64,000 nucleotides of DNA from Scybalosoma faecavium (GCA_018716135.1 DVKG01000001.1:17518-81517); one strand, 5' to 3'; numbered from the stretch's first letter, positions 28,109 to 37,299 are shown. Notes: generated by a model from the letters alone, not told the origin. Made by a program: numbers and translations.

Positions 28109-28816
28109 TCATTTGCCCTCCGCGCCGGAGAGCGCCGCTCTCAATTCGAATACATATTCGCCCATCGCGCTTATTCTCTCCAATCTGGACATAGCGAGAA
28201 ATCTGTTGTTTATCTCCGTCAGCCTCGCGAGCTTCTCTTCCAGCTCCGCCGTGCGCGTGCTGTCCGCCTGACGCACGGCCTTTCGGGACAGTTTCAGCAG
28301 ATTGCTCACAATGGCGTTTCCGTCCACGCCGGCTCTCCCCAGCGCCGCCGCCAGCTCTTTGGAATCGGACATCTTTTTCTCAAATGGGTCAAAAGCCTCC
28401 GCTCCCTCGCTGCGCAGCTGCATAAGCACCTTGCGCACCATCTCGGGATTATTTCTGAGAGTGCTGCGGTACTTATTCTGATATCGCAGCATTGCCTTTT
28501 CATCTCCATCTCCCATCTCGCTCGCCACGCTTCTTACGCTTCTGCCCTGAGCCTGAGCCGTGAGCATCTTTCTCAGAAGCATCTCCACTTCTTCTTCCTC
28601 AAAAGGTACAAACGCCGCCTTCGCCAGAGAGCTGTTCTCCTTTAGCTTGAGATAGTAGTAATTTCGTATGCTGTTCGGCTTGCGTCCTGTGAGAGCTGCT
28701 ATCTGCGCAAAAACGCTTTTCACCGGTCTGCCCTGTTCTCCCGCCTTGCGCGCTTCTTCAAAAAGCTGCTCAGTCTCTTCTTCCGTCCATCCGCCTGCAG
28801 CGCGTATCCTGCTCAT
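28109..28816 (-). CDS. Putative DNA-binding protein with two SANT/Myb-like repeats
   Basis: This 235-residue protein has a first Myb/SANT-like unit at residues 8-60 (GGWTEEETEQLFEEA, then RKPNSIRNYYY) and a second at about 70-125 (FVPFEEEEVEMLLRK, then LRYQNKYR). The C-terminal 60 residues form a likely coiled coil. Proteins of this architecture in sporulating Firmicutes are often transcription regulators; RsfA is one example. It is single, and a weak forespore-like promoter (GTATA-15-GTCAAGACT) is visible upstream. Targets are unknown. Confidence 0.7.
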   Translation of the reverse strand: MSRIRAAGGWTEEETEQLFEEARKAGEQGRPVKSVFAQIAALTGRKPNSIRNYYYLKLKENSSLAKAAFVPFEEEEVEMLLRKMLTAQAQGRSVRSVASEMGDGDEKAMLRYQNKYRSTLRNNPEMVRKVLMQLRSEGAEAFDPFEKKMSDSKELAAALGRAGVDGNAIVSNLLKLSRKAVRQADSTRTAELEEKLARLTEINNRFLAMSRLERISAMGEYVFELRAALSGAEGK

Positions 28817-29046
28817 AAATTTACCTCACTTTCAGTTTCTTTCTCCGGCACGAACGCCGCTACCTCAAGTCTTGACAACTCACGCTGTATATATACATCT
28901 ATTGCTGTAATTTCTCTCTTTCTTTCACAGTAATATGCACTCTGCGCGAATATAGTAATTTTTATGCGGATATGAAGCTTTGCATTCTGTATCTTAGCCG
29001 CATATGCGGACCCGCCGCAGCATATGCTGATAAACGGAGGTGTAAT

Positions 29047-29988
29047 ATGAACGCTGCAGTTCTCACAAGTTTCGTATGCCGGCCGGGCGCCGTTTTCATA
29101 GACGGCGTGTTTGCGCTGGATACTTCCTGCGATACGTCTACCTATCTGCCGTCGCGCAAGTTTCTGCTCAGCTTCCAGCCTACGGACGATTCCGAAGGGA
29201 CGGCTCTGCCCTTCGCTCGCATGATAGATTTAGCGAAAGGCGCCGTGGAGCCGGCGGATGGACGCGCCGAACTGTACTTGTTTTCTGACGGACGCGCGGC
29301 GATAATCCTCCGCCCGCCCTGTATAGGAAATGTAGAAATCCTTCCGTACAGTCTGGCTCAGCTCGGTTTTTCCGCCGCAGGACGCTCGCTCACCGCCACG
29401 GCGTATTTCGACAGAAAAGTTAATCTCGCCGTAGAGCAAGCGGGCAAAGGCGCCGTACTCGCCGTCAGCATAGCCGACAGCGCACCGTCAGTTCGGCTAA
29501 TGGTACGCAGCATTGCCTCGAGGACGTATCTCGCAGCGGAAATTCCGAATCAAAGCGTACACATCGCGGACATGATGGAAATGAAGCTCGTACTGAGCGA
29601 AAGCGCTGTTTCCTTCGGCTTCACCGGAGATGCAATAGTTCTGCAAAAAAACATACTCGGCGCTGCTATAGAATTCAAATACTCCGGCTCCCCCTCTCTC
29701 TCCGTATCAGACTGCTCCGTAATTTCCGCCCCCACAGCGCAATCTGCGCTGGCAGCTCTCGCCGTCACCTCACGCTATTCTCCTGCGCTGTCTCTGCTCT
29801 CGCCCGCTTTTTCCGGTCTTTCATCCGCCGATCTTTCGGAGTTCTTCGGCAGCTTCGCGCGTGTCGCTCCCGAGCTGAGCGGAGAGGGCGTAGCTCTCTG
29901 CTTCTCCAGAGGCGACGGAGTTTTCGACGTGCGTATGCTTTACGCCGAAACAGAAAACGGAAAAATAAGCAATATAAGTGAAAAATAA
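29047..29988 (+). CDS. Hypothetical protein, no family recognised
   Basis: This 313-residue protein is preceded by GGAGGTG. It has no signal peptide and no membrane segment. The sequence is beta-rich and unusually high in Ser and Ala. The first half (LTSFVCRPGAVFIDGVF, AELYLFSDGRAAIIL) resembles a beta sandwich only in a general way. I recognise no catalytic motif. Codon use is like that of neighbouring genes. A TTGACA at 28872-28877 lies upstream but lacks a good -10 at the right distance. The 28817-29046 gap holds nothing else that I can see. Confidence 0.65.
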   Translation: MNAAVLTSFVCRPGAVFIDGVFALDTSCDTSTYLPSRKFLLSFQPTDDSEGTALPFARMIDLAKGAVEPADGRAELYLFSDGRAAIILRPPCIGNVEILPYSLAQLGFSAAGRSLTATAYFDRKVNLAVEQAGKGAVLAVSIADSAPSVRLMVRSIASRTYLAAEIPNQSVHIADMMEMKLVLSESAVSFGFTGDAIVLQKNILGAAIEFKYSGSPSLSVSDCSVISAPTAQSALAALAVTSRYSPALSLLSPAFSGLSSADLSEFFGSFARVAPELSGEGVALCFSRGDGVFDVRMLYAETENGKISNISEK

Positions 29989-30128
29989 AGACGACGCAGC
30001 GGCGTGCGTCCTTCGCAAAAAATTAACAGGCATATCGAACAGTTTGCCTTACCTGTTCTTGCGGGTATTATTACTATGTGATAAACTAACATCAAACACA
30101 GCTATAAATTCATATTTGCGGAGGATGT

Positions 30129-30314
30129 ATGAAGAAGGACGAAAGATTTGTCGTCATTCATAAAGAAGGCAGTCAATTAAAAGATTCCGGTTTCAGGCAG
30201 TTATTAGTTGATAAGGAAACAGGCGTCACATACTTGCTTTGGAAAGCCGGATACGGTTCAGCTATTACACCATTACTTAACAAAGACGGAACGCCGATAA
30301 TTACAAAGCTGTAA
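30129..30314 (+). CDS. DUF6440-type small protein
   Basis: This 61-residue protein has the core LLVDKETGVTYLLW and GYGSAITPLLNKDGTPI, matching a family of very small uncharacterised Firmicutes proteins that I remember as DUF6440. GGAGG sits four bases before the ATG. It is a single gene ended by a bidirectional terminator. The function is unknown. Confidence 0.8.
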   Translation: MKKDERFVVIHKEGSQLKDSGFRQLLVDKETGVTYLLWKAGYGSAITPLLNKDGTPIITKL

Positions 30315-30366
30315 ATGCCAATTTATCTGGCAGCTTAGAAGCATCGTTCAGCGTGCATTTTCCCCT

Positions 30367-30406
30367 CAAAAAAGATCGTGTATCAAGAAAGATACACGAC
30401 CTTTAA
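30367..30406. terminator. Bidirectional terminator between the DUF6440 gene and apbE
   Basis: ATCGTGTATC pairs with GATACACGAC around AAGAAA. The minus strand then has six T, and the plus strand has TTTAAATATTTT. Confidence 0.8.
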
Positions 30407-30478
30407 ATATTTTACGGACGTCCGCCAAACGCCGCTTCGTCTTTCGAATCGGGGACGTCTGTTCACGGTTACAGTGAG

Positions 30479-31498
30479 CTATTCCCATGTATAAGAGGTT
30501 CCGTCCGCAAACTGCGGCGCGCACTGCGCTTTAAATCCGCTGCTCATTACTACTCTATTGTCCTCAGTAACGAGCAGGCATTCCGCACCCTCCGTCCTCT
30601 CTACAAGAGCCAAACCCTCTTTTTCCCCGAGCACGTATACTGCTGTAGAGTACGCATCCGCAACCGCGGACTCCGTACAGACGATGCTCACGCTAAGCAA
30701 GTCGCTTTCCGCCGGCTTTCCCGTTTTCGGATCCAAAATATGATGATAAACTACTCCATCCTGCTCAAAATTGCGTATATACGCTCCTGAAGTCACTATA
30801 GAAGAATCCTTCAGAGTTATCGTACAGACGTAATCATCCGATTCTCCCTGCGGGTCTCTTATCCCCAATGTGAATTCGCCGATAGCGCGTATATTTCCGC
30901 CCAGATTTATCAGCGCGCGCTCCACGCCGTTCTTCCGGTACAGCTCTGTCAGAACATCCGCAATATATCCCTTTGCAATGCCGCCGAGGTCTATCTGCTG
31001 TCCTTTCTCTACTGCTATCGTGTCCGCATCTTCGTCTATTTTTATCTTGCTGCTGTCTACGGTCTTTAACAGAGTTTTTATTTCTTCTTCTGACGGAACT
31101 CTTGGAGTACCGTTGAAATCCCAAGCCGCAATCAAAGCTCCCAATGTAGGCTCAAACGCGCCTTCAGTCTGCTCAGAAAGCTGCTTCGCGCGTGCGACAA
31201 GCTCCACGACGCTTTCATCGCACTCGACGCTGTCCCCTGCCGCCTGCGCAATTTTATTTATCTCGCTCGAATCTCTGCTCGTCGATATAAGCGCATCCAT
31301 TCGGTTAATCTCATTCTCGCCCTCTTTGAGCAAATCCGCCGCTGCCGATTCTGAGCCATCGTATATCTTCTGCTCGCAAACCGTGCCGAGTGCAAAAGTA
31401 CGTCTGCCCACGCCTTCATTGCCCGTTCCGCTGCATCCCGACGCCGCAAAAAGCACAAGCAGCGCCGCTGCCGCAGCTTTCTTTATATTTATTTTCAT
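30479..31498 (-). CDS. apbE: FAD:protein FMN transferase
   Basis: This 339-residue lipoprotein (lipobox ASGC, Cys near 22) flavinylates target proteins such as Rnf or Nqr subunits by moving FMN from FAD to a Thr or Ser. The motifs LGGIAKGYIAD near 180, YHHILDPKTGKPAES near 260, and the final Asp-Ser-Thr-Ala segment (ADAYSTAVYVLG) are present. The membrane anchor fits an extracytoplasmic site. No Rnf or other flavoprotein target is in this window. It is transcribed alone. Confidence 0.95.
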   Translation of the reverse strand: MKINIKKAAAAALLVLFAASGCSGTGNEGVGRRTFALGTVCEQKIYDGSESAAADLLKEGENEINRMDALISTSRDSSEINKIAQAAGDSVECDESVVELVARAKQLSEQTEGAFEPTLGALIAAWDFNGTPRVPSEEEIKTLLKTVDSSKIKIDEDADTIAVEKGQQIDLGGIAKGYIADVLTELYRKNGVERALINLGGNIRAIGEFTLGIRDPQGESDDYVCTITLKDSSIVTSGAYIRNFEQDGVVYHHILDPKTGKPAESDLLSVSIVCTESAVADAYSTAVYVLGEKEGLALVERTEGAECLLVTEDNRVVMSSGFKAQCAPQFADGTSYTWE

Positions 31499-31772
31499 TT
31501 TCGATTTTTAATCCCTTTTTAATCCCTTTATGTATATGATATTATCAGCAAATAAGCCGCTGCTCCTAAAATGGGCAGCGCAAAAAGCAGTCTTTGCTGC
31601 CAAAGCTTCACCGCCGCCACCTCCGTTCTTAAAATTATTACACACATTATATCGCTTTGCGTCTAATTTGTACAGCAGCTCTAAATTTAAATTGAGAAAA
31701 AATTATCAAATTTGTTTTTTATCTATTGCACGCCATGGTCATTTTGGTTAAAATATAGATGGAGGCATAAAA

Positions 31773-32348
31773 ATGAACGAACTGTTTTTTCCCATGATAC
31801 CTTTGCCAGACGGTTCATTCGCATACGGCGGGAGTCAGGATTGGTTCCCCGAGCAGCGTCAGCAATACGCCGGATGCGCCAGCGTCGCCGCCGCCAATAT
31901 AGCGGCATATTACGGCATTCCTTCAACTCCGAACAGTCAGTCCGAGTTTCTTGCGATGATGTCCGAGCTGTATCTTCGCATGACCCCCGGCGTAGCGGGC
32001 TACCCTTATGCCTTGAAATTCGGAAAGTCCTTTTCTATATATGCAAAAGACTTCGGAGAGGAGCTCCATCCGGTCTACTCCGGCAGAGTTCGCAGCGCAG
32101 AACACGGAACATCCTTCGTCCGCAGCAGCATAGAAAACGACAGCCCCGTTGCCGTTCTGATACTCTTTCACAAGGCGAAAGAGCTGGACGATGACACATG
32201 GCATTGGATCACTCTTTTCGGCCATTCCGGCGACACGCTCATAGCTTCTAACTACGGAAAAAAAGTACTTTACCGCGCCTCCGTACTGTTCGGCAGGAGT
32301 TTCAGAAACCTTGTCCGCATGGTCAGCTTCCGCCGTTCGCCGCAATGA
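31773..32348 (+). CDS. Putative papain-like (C39-type) cysteine peptidase-fold protein
   Basis: This 191-residue protein has no signal peptide. A Cys at the start of a helix in YAGCASVAAANIAAYYG (about residue 33), preceded by the candidate Gln in ERQQYAG, and a late His in WHWITLFGHSGD (about 140), followed by SNYGKK, give the Cys-His-Asn layout of C39-like peptidases. Whether it cleaves anything is unknown. It lies 25 bases upstream of the AlkD-like gene and may share its message. GGAGG precedes the ATG. Confidence 0.55.
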   Translation: MNELFFPMIPLPDGSFAYGGSQDWFPEQRQQYAGCASVAAANIAAYYGIPSTPNSQSEFLAMMSELYLRMTPGVAGYPYALKFGKSFSIYAKDFGEELHPVYSGRVRSAEHGTSFVRSSIENDSPVAVLILFHKAKELDDDTWHWITLFGHSGDTLIASNYGKKVLYRASVLFGRSFRNLVRMVSFRRSPQ

Positions 32349-32373
32349 TTTTATTCCAATTGTGGAGGAAAAT

Positions 32374-33057
32374 ATGCAAAAAATATTAGAAAGACTTATA
32401 CAGCTCAGCGATGCAGAATACCGAGACTTTACAAAAACTCTGACTCCCACCAGCAAACCCATACTGGGCGTGCGCATACCCGCCCTTCGCTCTTTGGCAA
32501 AAGAGCTCGCCGCTAGAGAGGATTGGCGCAGTCTCTTATCCGCTCGCAGTGATTTTTTCGAACAGGACATGCTCAAAGGTATGATAATAGGCTGCGCTCA
32601 GTCTGAGCTTGAAGAAAAACTCGAGCTTATCTCTAACTTTGTACGCGAAATAGACAACTGGAATGTATGCGACGCTTTCTGCTCCTCGCTCAAGTTCTCA
32701 TCTAAATTTCAACCTCAGGTTTTCAGCTTTATAGCGCCATACGTTGAGTCTACAATAGAGTTTCACGCGCGTTTCGGCGTCGTTATGCTGAAAGACTATT
32801 TTATAAATCAAGAATACATCGACCGCGTAATAATGCTGCTTCCCTCTTGCCGCAGCGAAGCGTATTACGCCCGCATGGGTACGGCATGGGCAATATGCGA
32901 GTGTATAGCCAAATTCGAGGACAAGGCTCTCCCTCTGCTTCTCAGCGCGGATATTGACGAAAGCACGCGGAAGATGGCCATGCGCAAATGTTTTGATTCG
33001 CGCAGAGTCAGCATAAATGCCAAACAGGCTTTGCGCGGAGCGCTGAATAATCAATAA
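32374..33057 (+). CDS. AlkD-like DNA alkylation repair protein
   Basis: This 227-residue all-helical HEAT-repeat protein starts MQKILERLIQLSDAEYRDF, with GVRIPALRSLAKEL near 37 and the conserved segment IDNWNVCDAFCSSLK near 98. Relatives remove bulky or positively charged alkylated bases from DNA; the small Firmicutes branch has been less studied. The ATG at 32374 with GGAGG nine bases before is preferred to a frame overlapping the upstream gene. Confidence 0.85.
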   Translation: MQKILERLIQLSDAEYRDFTKTLTPTSKPILGVRIPALRSLAKELAAREDWRSLLSARSDFFEQDMLKGMIIGCAQSELEEKLELISNFVREIDNWNVCDAFCSSLKFSSKFQPQVFSFIAPYVESTIEFHARFGVVMLKDYFINQEYIDRVIMLLPSCRSEAYYARMGTAWAICECIAKFEDKALPLLLSADIDESTRKMAMRKCFDSRRVSINAKQALRGALNNQ

Positions 33058-33110
33058 ATTACTCGCAAATAAATTACTCGCAGAGTTCCAAGGGCGTTTC
33101 CAGCCCTTTT

Positions 33111-33698
33111 TTATTTTGCTTTTCCCACGCAGGCCCGGTCTTTTTCGCCGCTCTGCTTTTTCGGTCTCTTTTCGTACCTGTCCGCCTCGCTGAGTATACA
33201 GCCGCAGTATTTCTGCATATAAAGCCCAAGCTCACGCGCTCTGTCCTGTCCCTCTCGAAAAAGAGGACGGAAATCTCTGTGCAGAAAGCTCACGCCGTAC
33301 TCTTTGGCACATTCCTCAGCCGTTTTCAGCATTAGCTCGTGGTTTTGATACGGACTTATAAACAAAGTGGACGAAAACGACGAATACCCGTTCTCCGCGG
33401 CGTACTTCGCAGTCTGTTCAAATCTCATTCTATAACATACGGCACATCTTCCTCCGCCAAGCTCTCCGTCCAGCGCGCTTAGAAATCCGCGAACGTCGTA
33501 CCGCCCGCCTATTATCAGCTTCATGTCTATGCTCTTTGCGTATGCTTCCAGCGTCTGCTTTCGCGCCTGATATTCTTTATAAGGGTGTATATTCGGATTG
33601 AACCAGTACGATACCGGCTCTATCCCCTCGGCGCGGAGACTGTCCACACATGAGACACTGCACGGAGCGCAGCACGTATGCAGCAAAATTTTTTTCAT
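33111..33698 (-). CDS. queH: Epoxyqueuosine reductase QueH
   Basis: This 195-residue enzyme reduces epoxyqueuosine to queuosine in tRNA, the non-cobalamin alternative to QueG. The iron-sulfur and metal-binding cysteines are visible: HTCCAPCS at the start, RCAVCYRMR near 83, and KYCGCILSE near 164. The length fits the family. Its start lies four bases after the tcdA stop codon, so the two tRNA modification genes form an operon. Confidence 0.95.
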   Translation of the reverse strand: MKKILLHTCCAPCSVSCVDSLRAEGIEPVSYWFNPNIHPYKEYQARKQTLEAYAKSIDMKLIIGGRYDVRGFLSALDGELGGGRCAVCYRMRFEQTAKYAAENGYSSFSSTLFISPYQNHELMLKTAEECAKEYGVSFLHRDFRPLFREGQDRARELGLYMQKYCGCILSEADRYEKRPKKQSGEKDRACVGKAK

Positions 33699-33701
33699 TT
33701 T

Positions 33702-34403
33702 CTAAACCCCCGCTATATCCTTTACTATCTCAGACGCAATCATCAAGCCCGCCGCCGCCGGGACAAACGCGCAGCTCCCCGGAGTATGCCTTCCGTCCGC
33801 CGAGACATATCCCCCCGGAGAGAACGGCGTCTCGCGCGAAAATACAGTCTTTAGCTTCTTTATGCCCATTTTTCTCAATTCTCGGCGCATCACTCTGGCT
33901 AAAGGACACGTATCCGTGCTGTATATATCAGCGACCTCGAGCTTTGCGGGACTCAGCTTCCCGCCCGTTCCCATACTGGATATTATAGGCGTACACGCAT
34001 CAGCGCACAGCTTGACCAAAAGCAGCTTAGACGAGACCATATCTATCGCGTCTGCCGTATAATCAAATTCAGAAAAATCTATTGCGCCTGCATTCTCTCG
34101 AGTAAAATACTCTCCGAAGGTCACTATTTTTACATCGGGATTTATCTCCTTCGCTCTCTTTTCCGCCGCTTTTGTTTTTTGCATACCTATAGTCCTTTGC
34201 GTAGCTATTATCTGCCTGTTTACATTAGACGGGGATACCGTATCTCCGTCAGCGAGAAAAAGCTCCCCCACGCCCGAGCGCACCAGCGCCTCGACTACAT
34301 AAGAGCCTACGCCGCCCAGGCCGAAAACCGCCACTCTCGCACGATTGAGTTTGGACATAGCCTCTCCGCCTAAAAGCAGCTCTGTCCTTGAAAAATCCGC
34401 CAT
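33702..34403 (-). CDS. tcdA: tRNA threonylcarbamoyladenosine dehydratase
   Basis: This 233-residue E1/ThiF-like ATP-dependent enzyme cyclises t6A to ct6A at position 37 of ANN-decoding tRNAs. The nucleotide loop GLGGVGSYVVEAL, the NRQI motif, the Asp in DAIDMVSSK, and the C-terminal PGSCAFVPAAAG are all present. I chose the ATG at 34403, preceded by GGGAGGGAAG; a longer frame lacks such a site. It is paired with queH. Confidence 0.94.
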   Translation of the reverse strand: MADFSRTELLLGGEAMSKLNRARVAVFGLGGVGSYVVEALVRSGVGELFLADGDTVSPSNVNRQIIATQRTIGMQKTKAAEKRAKEINPDVKIVTFGEYFTRENAGAIDFSEFDYTADAIDMVSSKLLLVKLCADACTPIISSMGTGGKLSPAKLEVADIYSTDTCPLARVMRRELRKMGIKKLKTVFSRETPFSPGGYVSADGRHTPGSCAFVPAAAGLMIASEIVKDIAGV

Positions 34404-34511
34404 ACTTCCCTCCCGAGTTTTTTTAATTATACCGCACTTGCCTCCGTCCCGCAACCGAGCCGCGAGGCATACAGACCTAATCCGCCGATAATCAAATCAG
34501 CCGCAAACAAA

Positions 34512-34543
34512 ATAAAGACCTCCCTCTGCTCGAAAGGGAGGCC
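34512..34543 (-). terminator. Terminator of gap
   Basis: On the minus strand GCCTCCC pairs with GGGAGGT around an 11-base loop, followed by CTTTATTTTG. It lies just after the gap stop. Confidence 0.75.
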
Positions 34544-34556
34544 GGAAAAACATCTC

Positions 34557-35567
34557 TTACTTCGCTGCATCAACCTCTGCCATGTGAACCAGAAGGTCGA
34601 GGCACTTGCTTGCATAGCCTGCTTCGTTATCGTACCATGTCACAAGCTTTACAAAATCATCTGTCAGAGCGATACCTGCTTTTGCGTCAAATATGCTCGT
34701 GCGCTTGTCTCCGAGGAAATCAGAGCTTACGACCATATCCTCCGTATAACCGAGGATGCCCTTCATGTATGTCTCGGAAGCTTCTTTTACCGCTGCGCAT
34801 ATCTCATCATATGTGGTGGGCTTTTTAAGCTGTACCGTGAGGTCTACTACAGATACGTCGATAGTCGGAACGCGGAAGGACATGCCCGTGAGCTTGCCGT
34901 TGAGGTCGGGAATTACCTTGCCTACTGCCTTAGCCGCGCCTGTAGAAGACGGAATGATGTTCGCGCTGCCCGCTCTGCCGAGGCGCCAGTTCTTCTTGGA
35001 GCTGCCGTCTACCGTCTTTTGAGTCGCTGTCATAGCGTGAACTGTAGTCATAAGACCTTTCTCAATGCCGAACTTGTCGTTAATTACCTTCGCGAGAGGC
35101 GCGAGGCAGTTTGTCGTACAGGACGCATTGGAAACTACATCCATATCTGACGTATACGTATCTTCGTTTACGCCTACAACGAACATAGGCGCATCGTCGG
35201 AGGGCGCAGAGATAATTACCTTCTTGGCGCCGCCTTTTATATGACCGCTTGCATCAGCTATTTTTTTGAACTTGCCTGTAGTCTCCAGCACGTACTCTGC
35301 GCCGCAGGAGGCCCAATCTATATCCTCAGGCTTAGACTCATGGAAGCTTGCTATCTTCTGTCCGTTTACTGTAATAGAATTATCATCATAGCTCATCTCT
35401 GCGTCGAAAAGCCCCTGCGCAGAGTCGTATTTCAGTTTGTATACCACGTAGTCGTTAGACTGCGGATTGTTTATTCCTACTATTTCGATATCGTCACGAG
35501 AAAACGCCTCTCTGATAACGAGTCTCGAAATTCTGCCCATGCCGTTTACGCCCACTTTAATGCTCAT
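34557..35567 (-). CDS. gap: Glyceraldehyde-3-phosphate dehydrogenase (type I)
   Basis: This 336-residue glycolytic enzyme has a nucleotide-binding N-terminus (GVNGMGRISR), active-site Cys in ASCTTNCLAP near 152, and a late WYDNEAGY. The residue after the second beta strand is Asn (IVGINNPQ) where NAD-specific enzymes usually have Asp, so altered or relaxed NAD/NADP preference is possible; that is inference. It has high-expression codon use and a strong GGAG site. No pgk or tpi is adjacent. Confidence 0.96.
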   Translation of the reverse strand: MSIKVGVNGMGRISRLVIREAFSRDDIEIVGINNPQSNDYVVYKLKYDSAQGLFDAEMSYDDNSITVNGQKIASFHESKPEDIDWASCGAEYVLETTGKFKKIADASGHIKGGAKKVIISAPSDDAPMFVVGVNEDTYTSDMDVVSNASCTTNCLAPLAKVINDKFGIEKGLMTTVHAMTATQKTVDGSSKKNWRLGRAGSANIIPSSTGAAKAVGKVIPDLNGKLTGMSFRVPTIDVSVVDLTVQLKKPTTYDEICAAVKEASETYMKGILGYTEDMVVSSDFLGDKRTSIFDAKAGIALTDDFVKLVTWYDNEAGYASKCLDLLVHMAEVDAAK

Positions 35568-35684
35568 AAAATCAGCTCCTTCAATTAATTGTTTGTTATA
35601 GTGTGAAAAATATCTTCCGCTGTTTTAATATATTATCACAATTCAGTAAAAAAGTACAGTTTTTTCCGATATGATTCAGACGTA

Positions 35685-35721
35685 AAGAGTGAGGAAGCCG
35701 CTGCAATATCCTCACTCTTGA
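35685..35721 (-). terminator. Stem-loop after the ACAD-EtfA gene
   Basis: AAGAGTGAGGA and TCCTCACTCTT form a perfect 11-base-pair stem with a 13-base loop, ten bases after the stop codon. The following T run on the minus strand is short, so termination may be partial. Confidence 0.6.
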
Positions 35722-35730
35722 TTTATAAAA

Positions 35731-37299
35731 TTATAGATTTTCTATTATCTGCGGTATGATTTCGTACAGATCGCCTACGATTCCATAATCCGCCGCGGCA
35801 AAGATAGGCGCCTCGGCGTTTTTGTTAATCGCAACCACTATATCTGCCTCTGCAATGCCGGCCAGATGCTGCATCATTCCGGATATTCCGCATGCGACAT
35901 ACACGTGAGGAGCGACCTTCCGCCCTGTCATGCCGACCTGCTTCGCTTCTTCTATCCAGCCCTCCGCTACAGCTCCGCGAGAAGCACCCACGCTGCCCGA
36001 GAGCGCCTTTGCGAGCTGCTCTATTATCTCGAAGTTACCCGTCTTGCGCAGGCCTCTGCCGCCGGAGCAAATGACCTCGCCCTTCTCCGCCTTGAGTACG
36101 GCCGCCAGCTCAGCGGGAGTTACAAATTTGCAAGGCTCTTTAGCTTCTTTCTTTTTGCCTGCGAATATGTTGCCGGAGATTACGAGCTTCATTACCTGCG
36201 ATGTGCCCTCGTATATCTGCGTAATCTTCGCGTCGCGCATGAATCTCTCTATAGGCAGATCTTTTATATATCCGTATCCGCCGTGGAACTGAACGGCCTT
36301 TGTCGTCACCTCCATAGCGACCTCAGAGCATGCGAGCTTAGCCATCGCCGCTGTCTCCGTCGTGTTCGGCAGTCCCTTCTCACGAATTTCCGCCGCGTTA
36401 TAAAGCAGCAGGCGCGCGCCCTCTATTTTAGTTTTTAAAGTCGCCATTTCAAACGCCAGAGCCTGATACTTGCTGAGGTTCTTTCCAAACTGCTCGCGCA
36501 TCTTCATGTATTCTACCGTCATGTCGAACGCGCCCTGCGCTATACCCAACGCCTGGGCCGCAATTCCGAGACGGCCTACGTCCAGCGAGCTCATAGCCAC
36601 TTTAAAGCCCTTGCCCTGCTCGCCGAGCAGATTCTCCTTTGGAACTATGCAGTCGTCGAAGACCAGCTCCGTGACTGTCGAACCGCGTATTCCCATTTTG
36701 TCTTCTGTCTTGCCTGTGTAGAAACCGGGGAAGGTCTTTTCCACTATGAATGCGCTTATGCCCTTTGTTCCTTTGGATTTATCCGTCATAGCCATGACCA
36801 CGGCAACGTCTGCAACCGCTCCGCCCGATATGAACATCTTCGAGCCGTTCAGCACCCAATGATCTCCGCAGTCCACTGCTATAGTCTGCTGCATAGCCGC
36901 GTCCGTCCCCGCGTTCGGCTCTGTCAGACCAAAGCAGCCTATGTGCTCGCCTCTCAGCAGCTTAGGCAGATACTTACGCTTCTGTTCTTCCGTTCCGTAT
37001 GTAAATATAGGCCAGCAGCAGAGCGCGTTATGCGTCTGTATTATTACTCCGTGAGAAGGACATATCTTAGACATTTCCTCAACTGCCATTACATATCTGA
37101 GATAGTCTATTTCGCCTCCGCCGTATTCTTTAGGAAAGGGCATTCCCAGATAGCCCAGCTCCCCCAGCATTTTTACCGTACGCAGAGGGTATTCCGCCTC
37201 GCGGTCTATTCTGTCCATATCAGGCGCAACTTCCTTGAGCGCGAATTCGCGGATCTTATCCTTGAACTCCTGTTGTTCCTTCGTGTAAATGTAGCTCAT
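35731..37299 (-). CDS. Acyl-CoA dehydrogenase fused to an EtfA C-terminal FAD domain
   Basis: This 522-residue protein has two parts. Residues 1-380 are a full acyl-CoA dehydrogenase: CFGLTEPNAGTD, WVLNGSKMFISGG, REQFGKNLSKYQA, FHGGYGY, and the catalytic Glu in IYEGTSQV. Residues 395-522 are the FAD-binding domain of ETF alpha: GGRGLRKTGNFEIIEQLA, VGASRGAV, TGRKVAPHVYVACGISG, QHLAGI, INKNAEAPIF. The N-terminal half of EtfA and all of EtfB are absent. Electrons could pass internally to the second FAD. The ATG at 37299 follows GGAGGATGAA. The substrate chain length is unknown. Confidence 0.92.
   Translation of the reverse strand: MSYIYTKEQQEFKDKIREFALKEVAPDMDRIDREAEYPLRTVKMLGELGYLGMPFPKEYGGGEIDYLRYVMAVEEMSKICPSHGVIIQTHNALCCWPIFTYGTEEQKRKYLPKLLRGEHIGCFGLTEPNAGTDAAMQQTIAVDCGDHWVLNGSKMFISGGAVADVAVVMAMTDKSKGTKGISAFIVEKTFPGFYTGKTEDKMGIRGSTVTELVFDDCIVPKENLLGEQGKGFKVAMSSLDVGRLGIAAQALGIAQGAFDMTVEYMKMREQFGKNLSKYQALAFEMATLKTKIEGARLLLYNAAEIREKGLPNTTETAAMAKLACSEVAMEVTTKAVQFHGGYGYIKDLPIERFMRDAKITQIYEGTSQVMKLVISGNIFAGKKKEAKEPCKFVTPAELAAVLKAEKGEVICSGGRGLRKTGNFEIIEQLAKALSGSVGASRGAVAEGWIEEAKQVGMTGRKVAPHVYVACGISGMMQHLAGIAEADIVVAINKNAEAPIFAAADYGIVGDLYEIIPQIIENL

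Noticed and set aside
28872..28900. TTGACA upstream of the unknown gene at 29047
   Set aside because: The only good -10 sequences lie at 14-base spacing or less; I do not call it a promoter.
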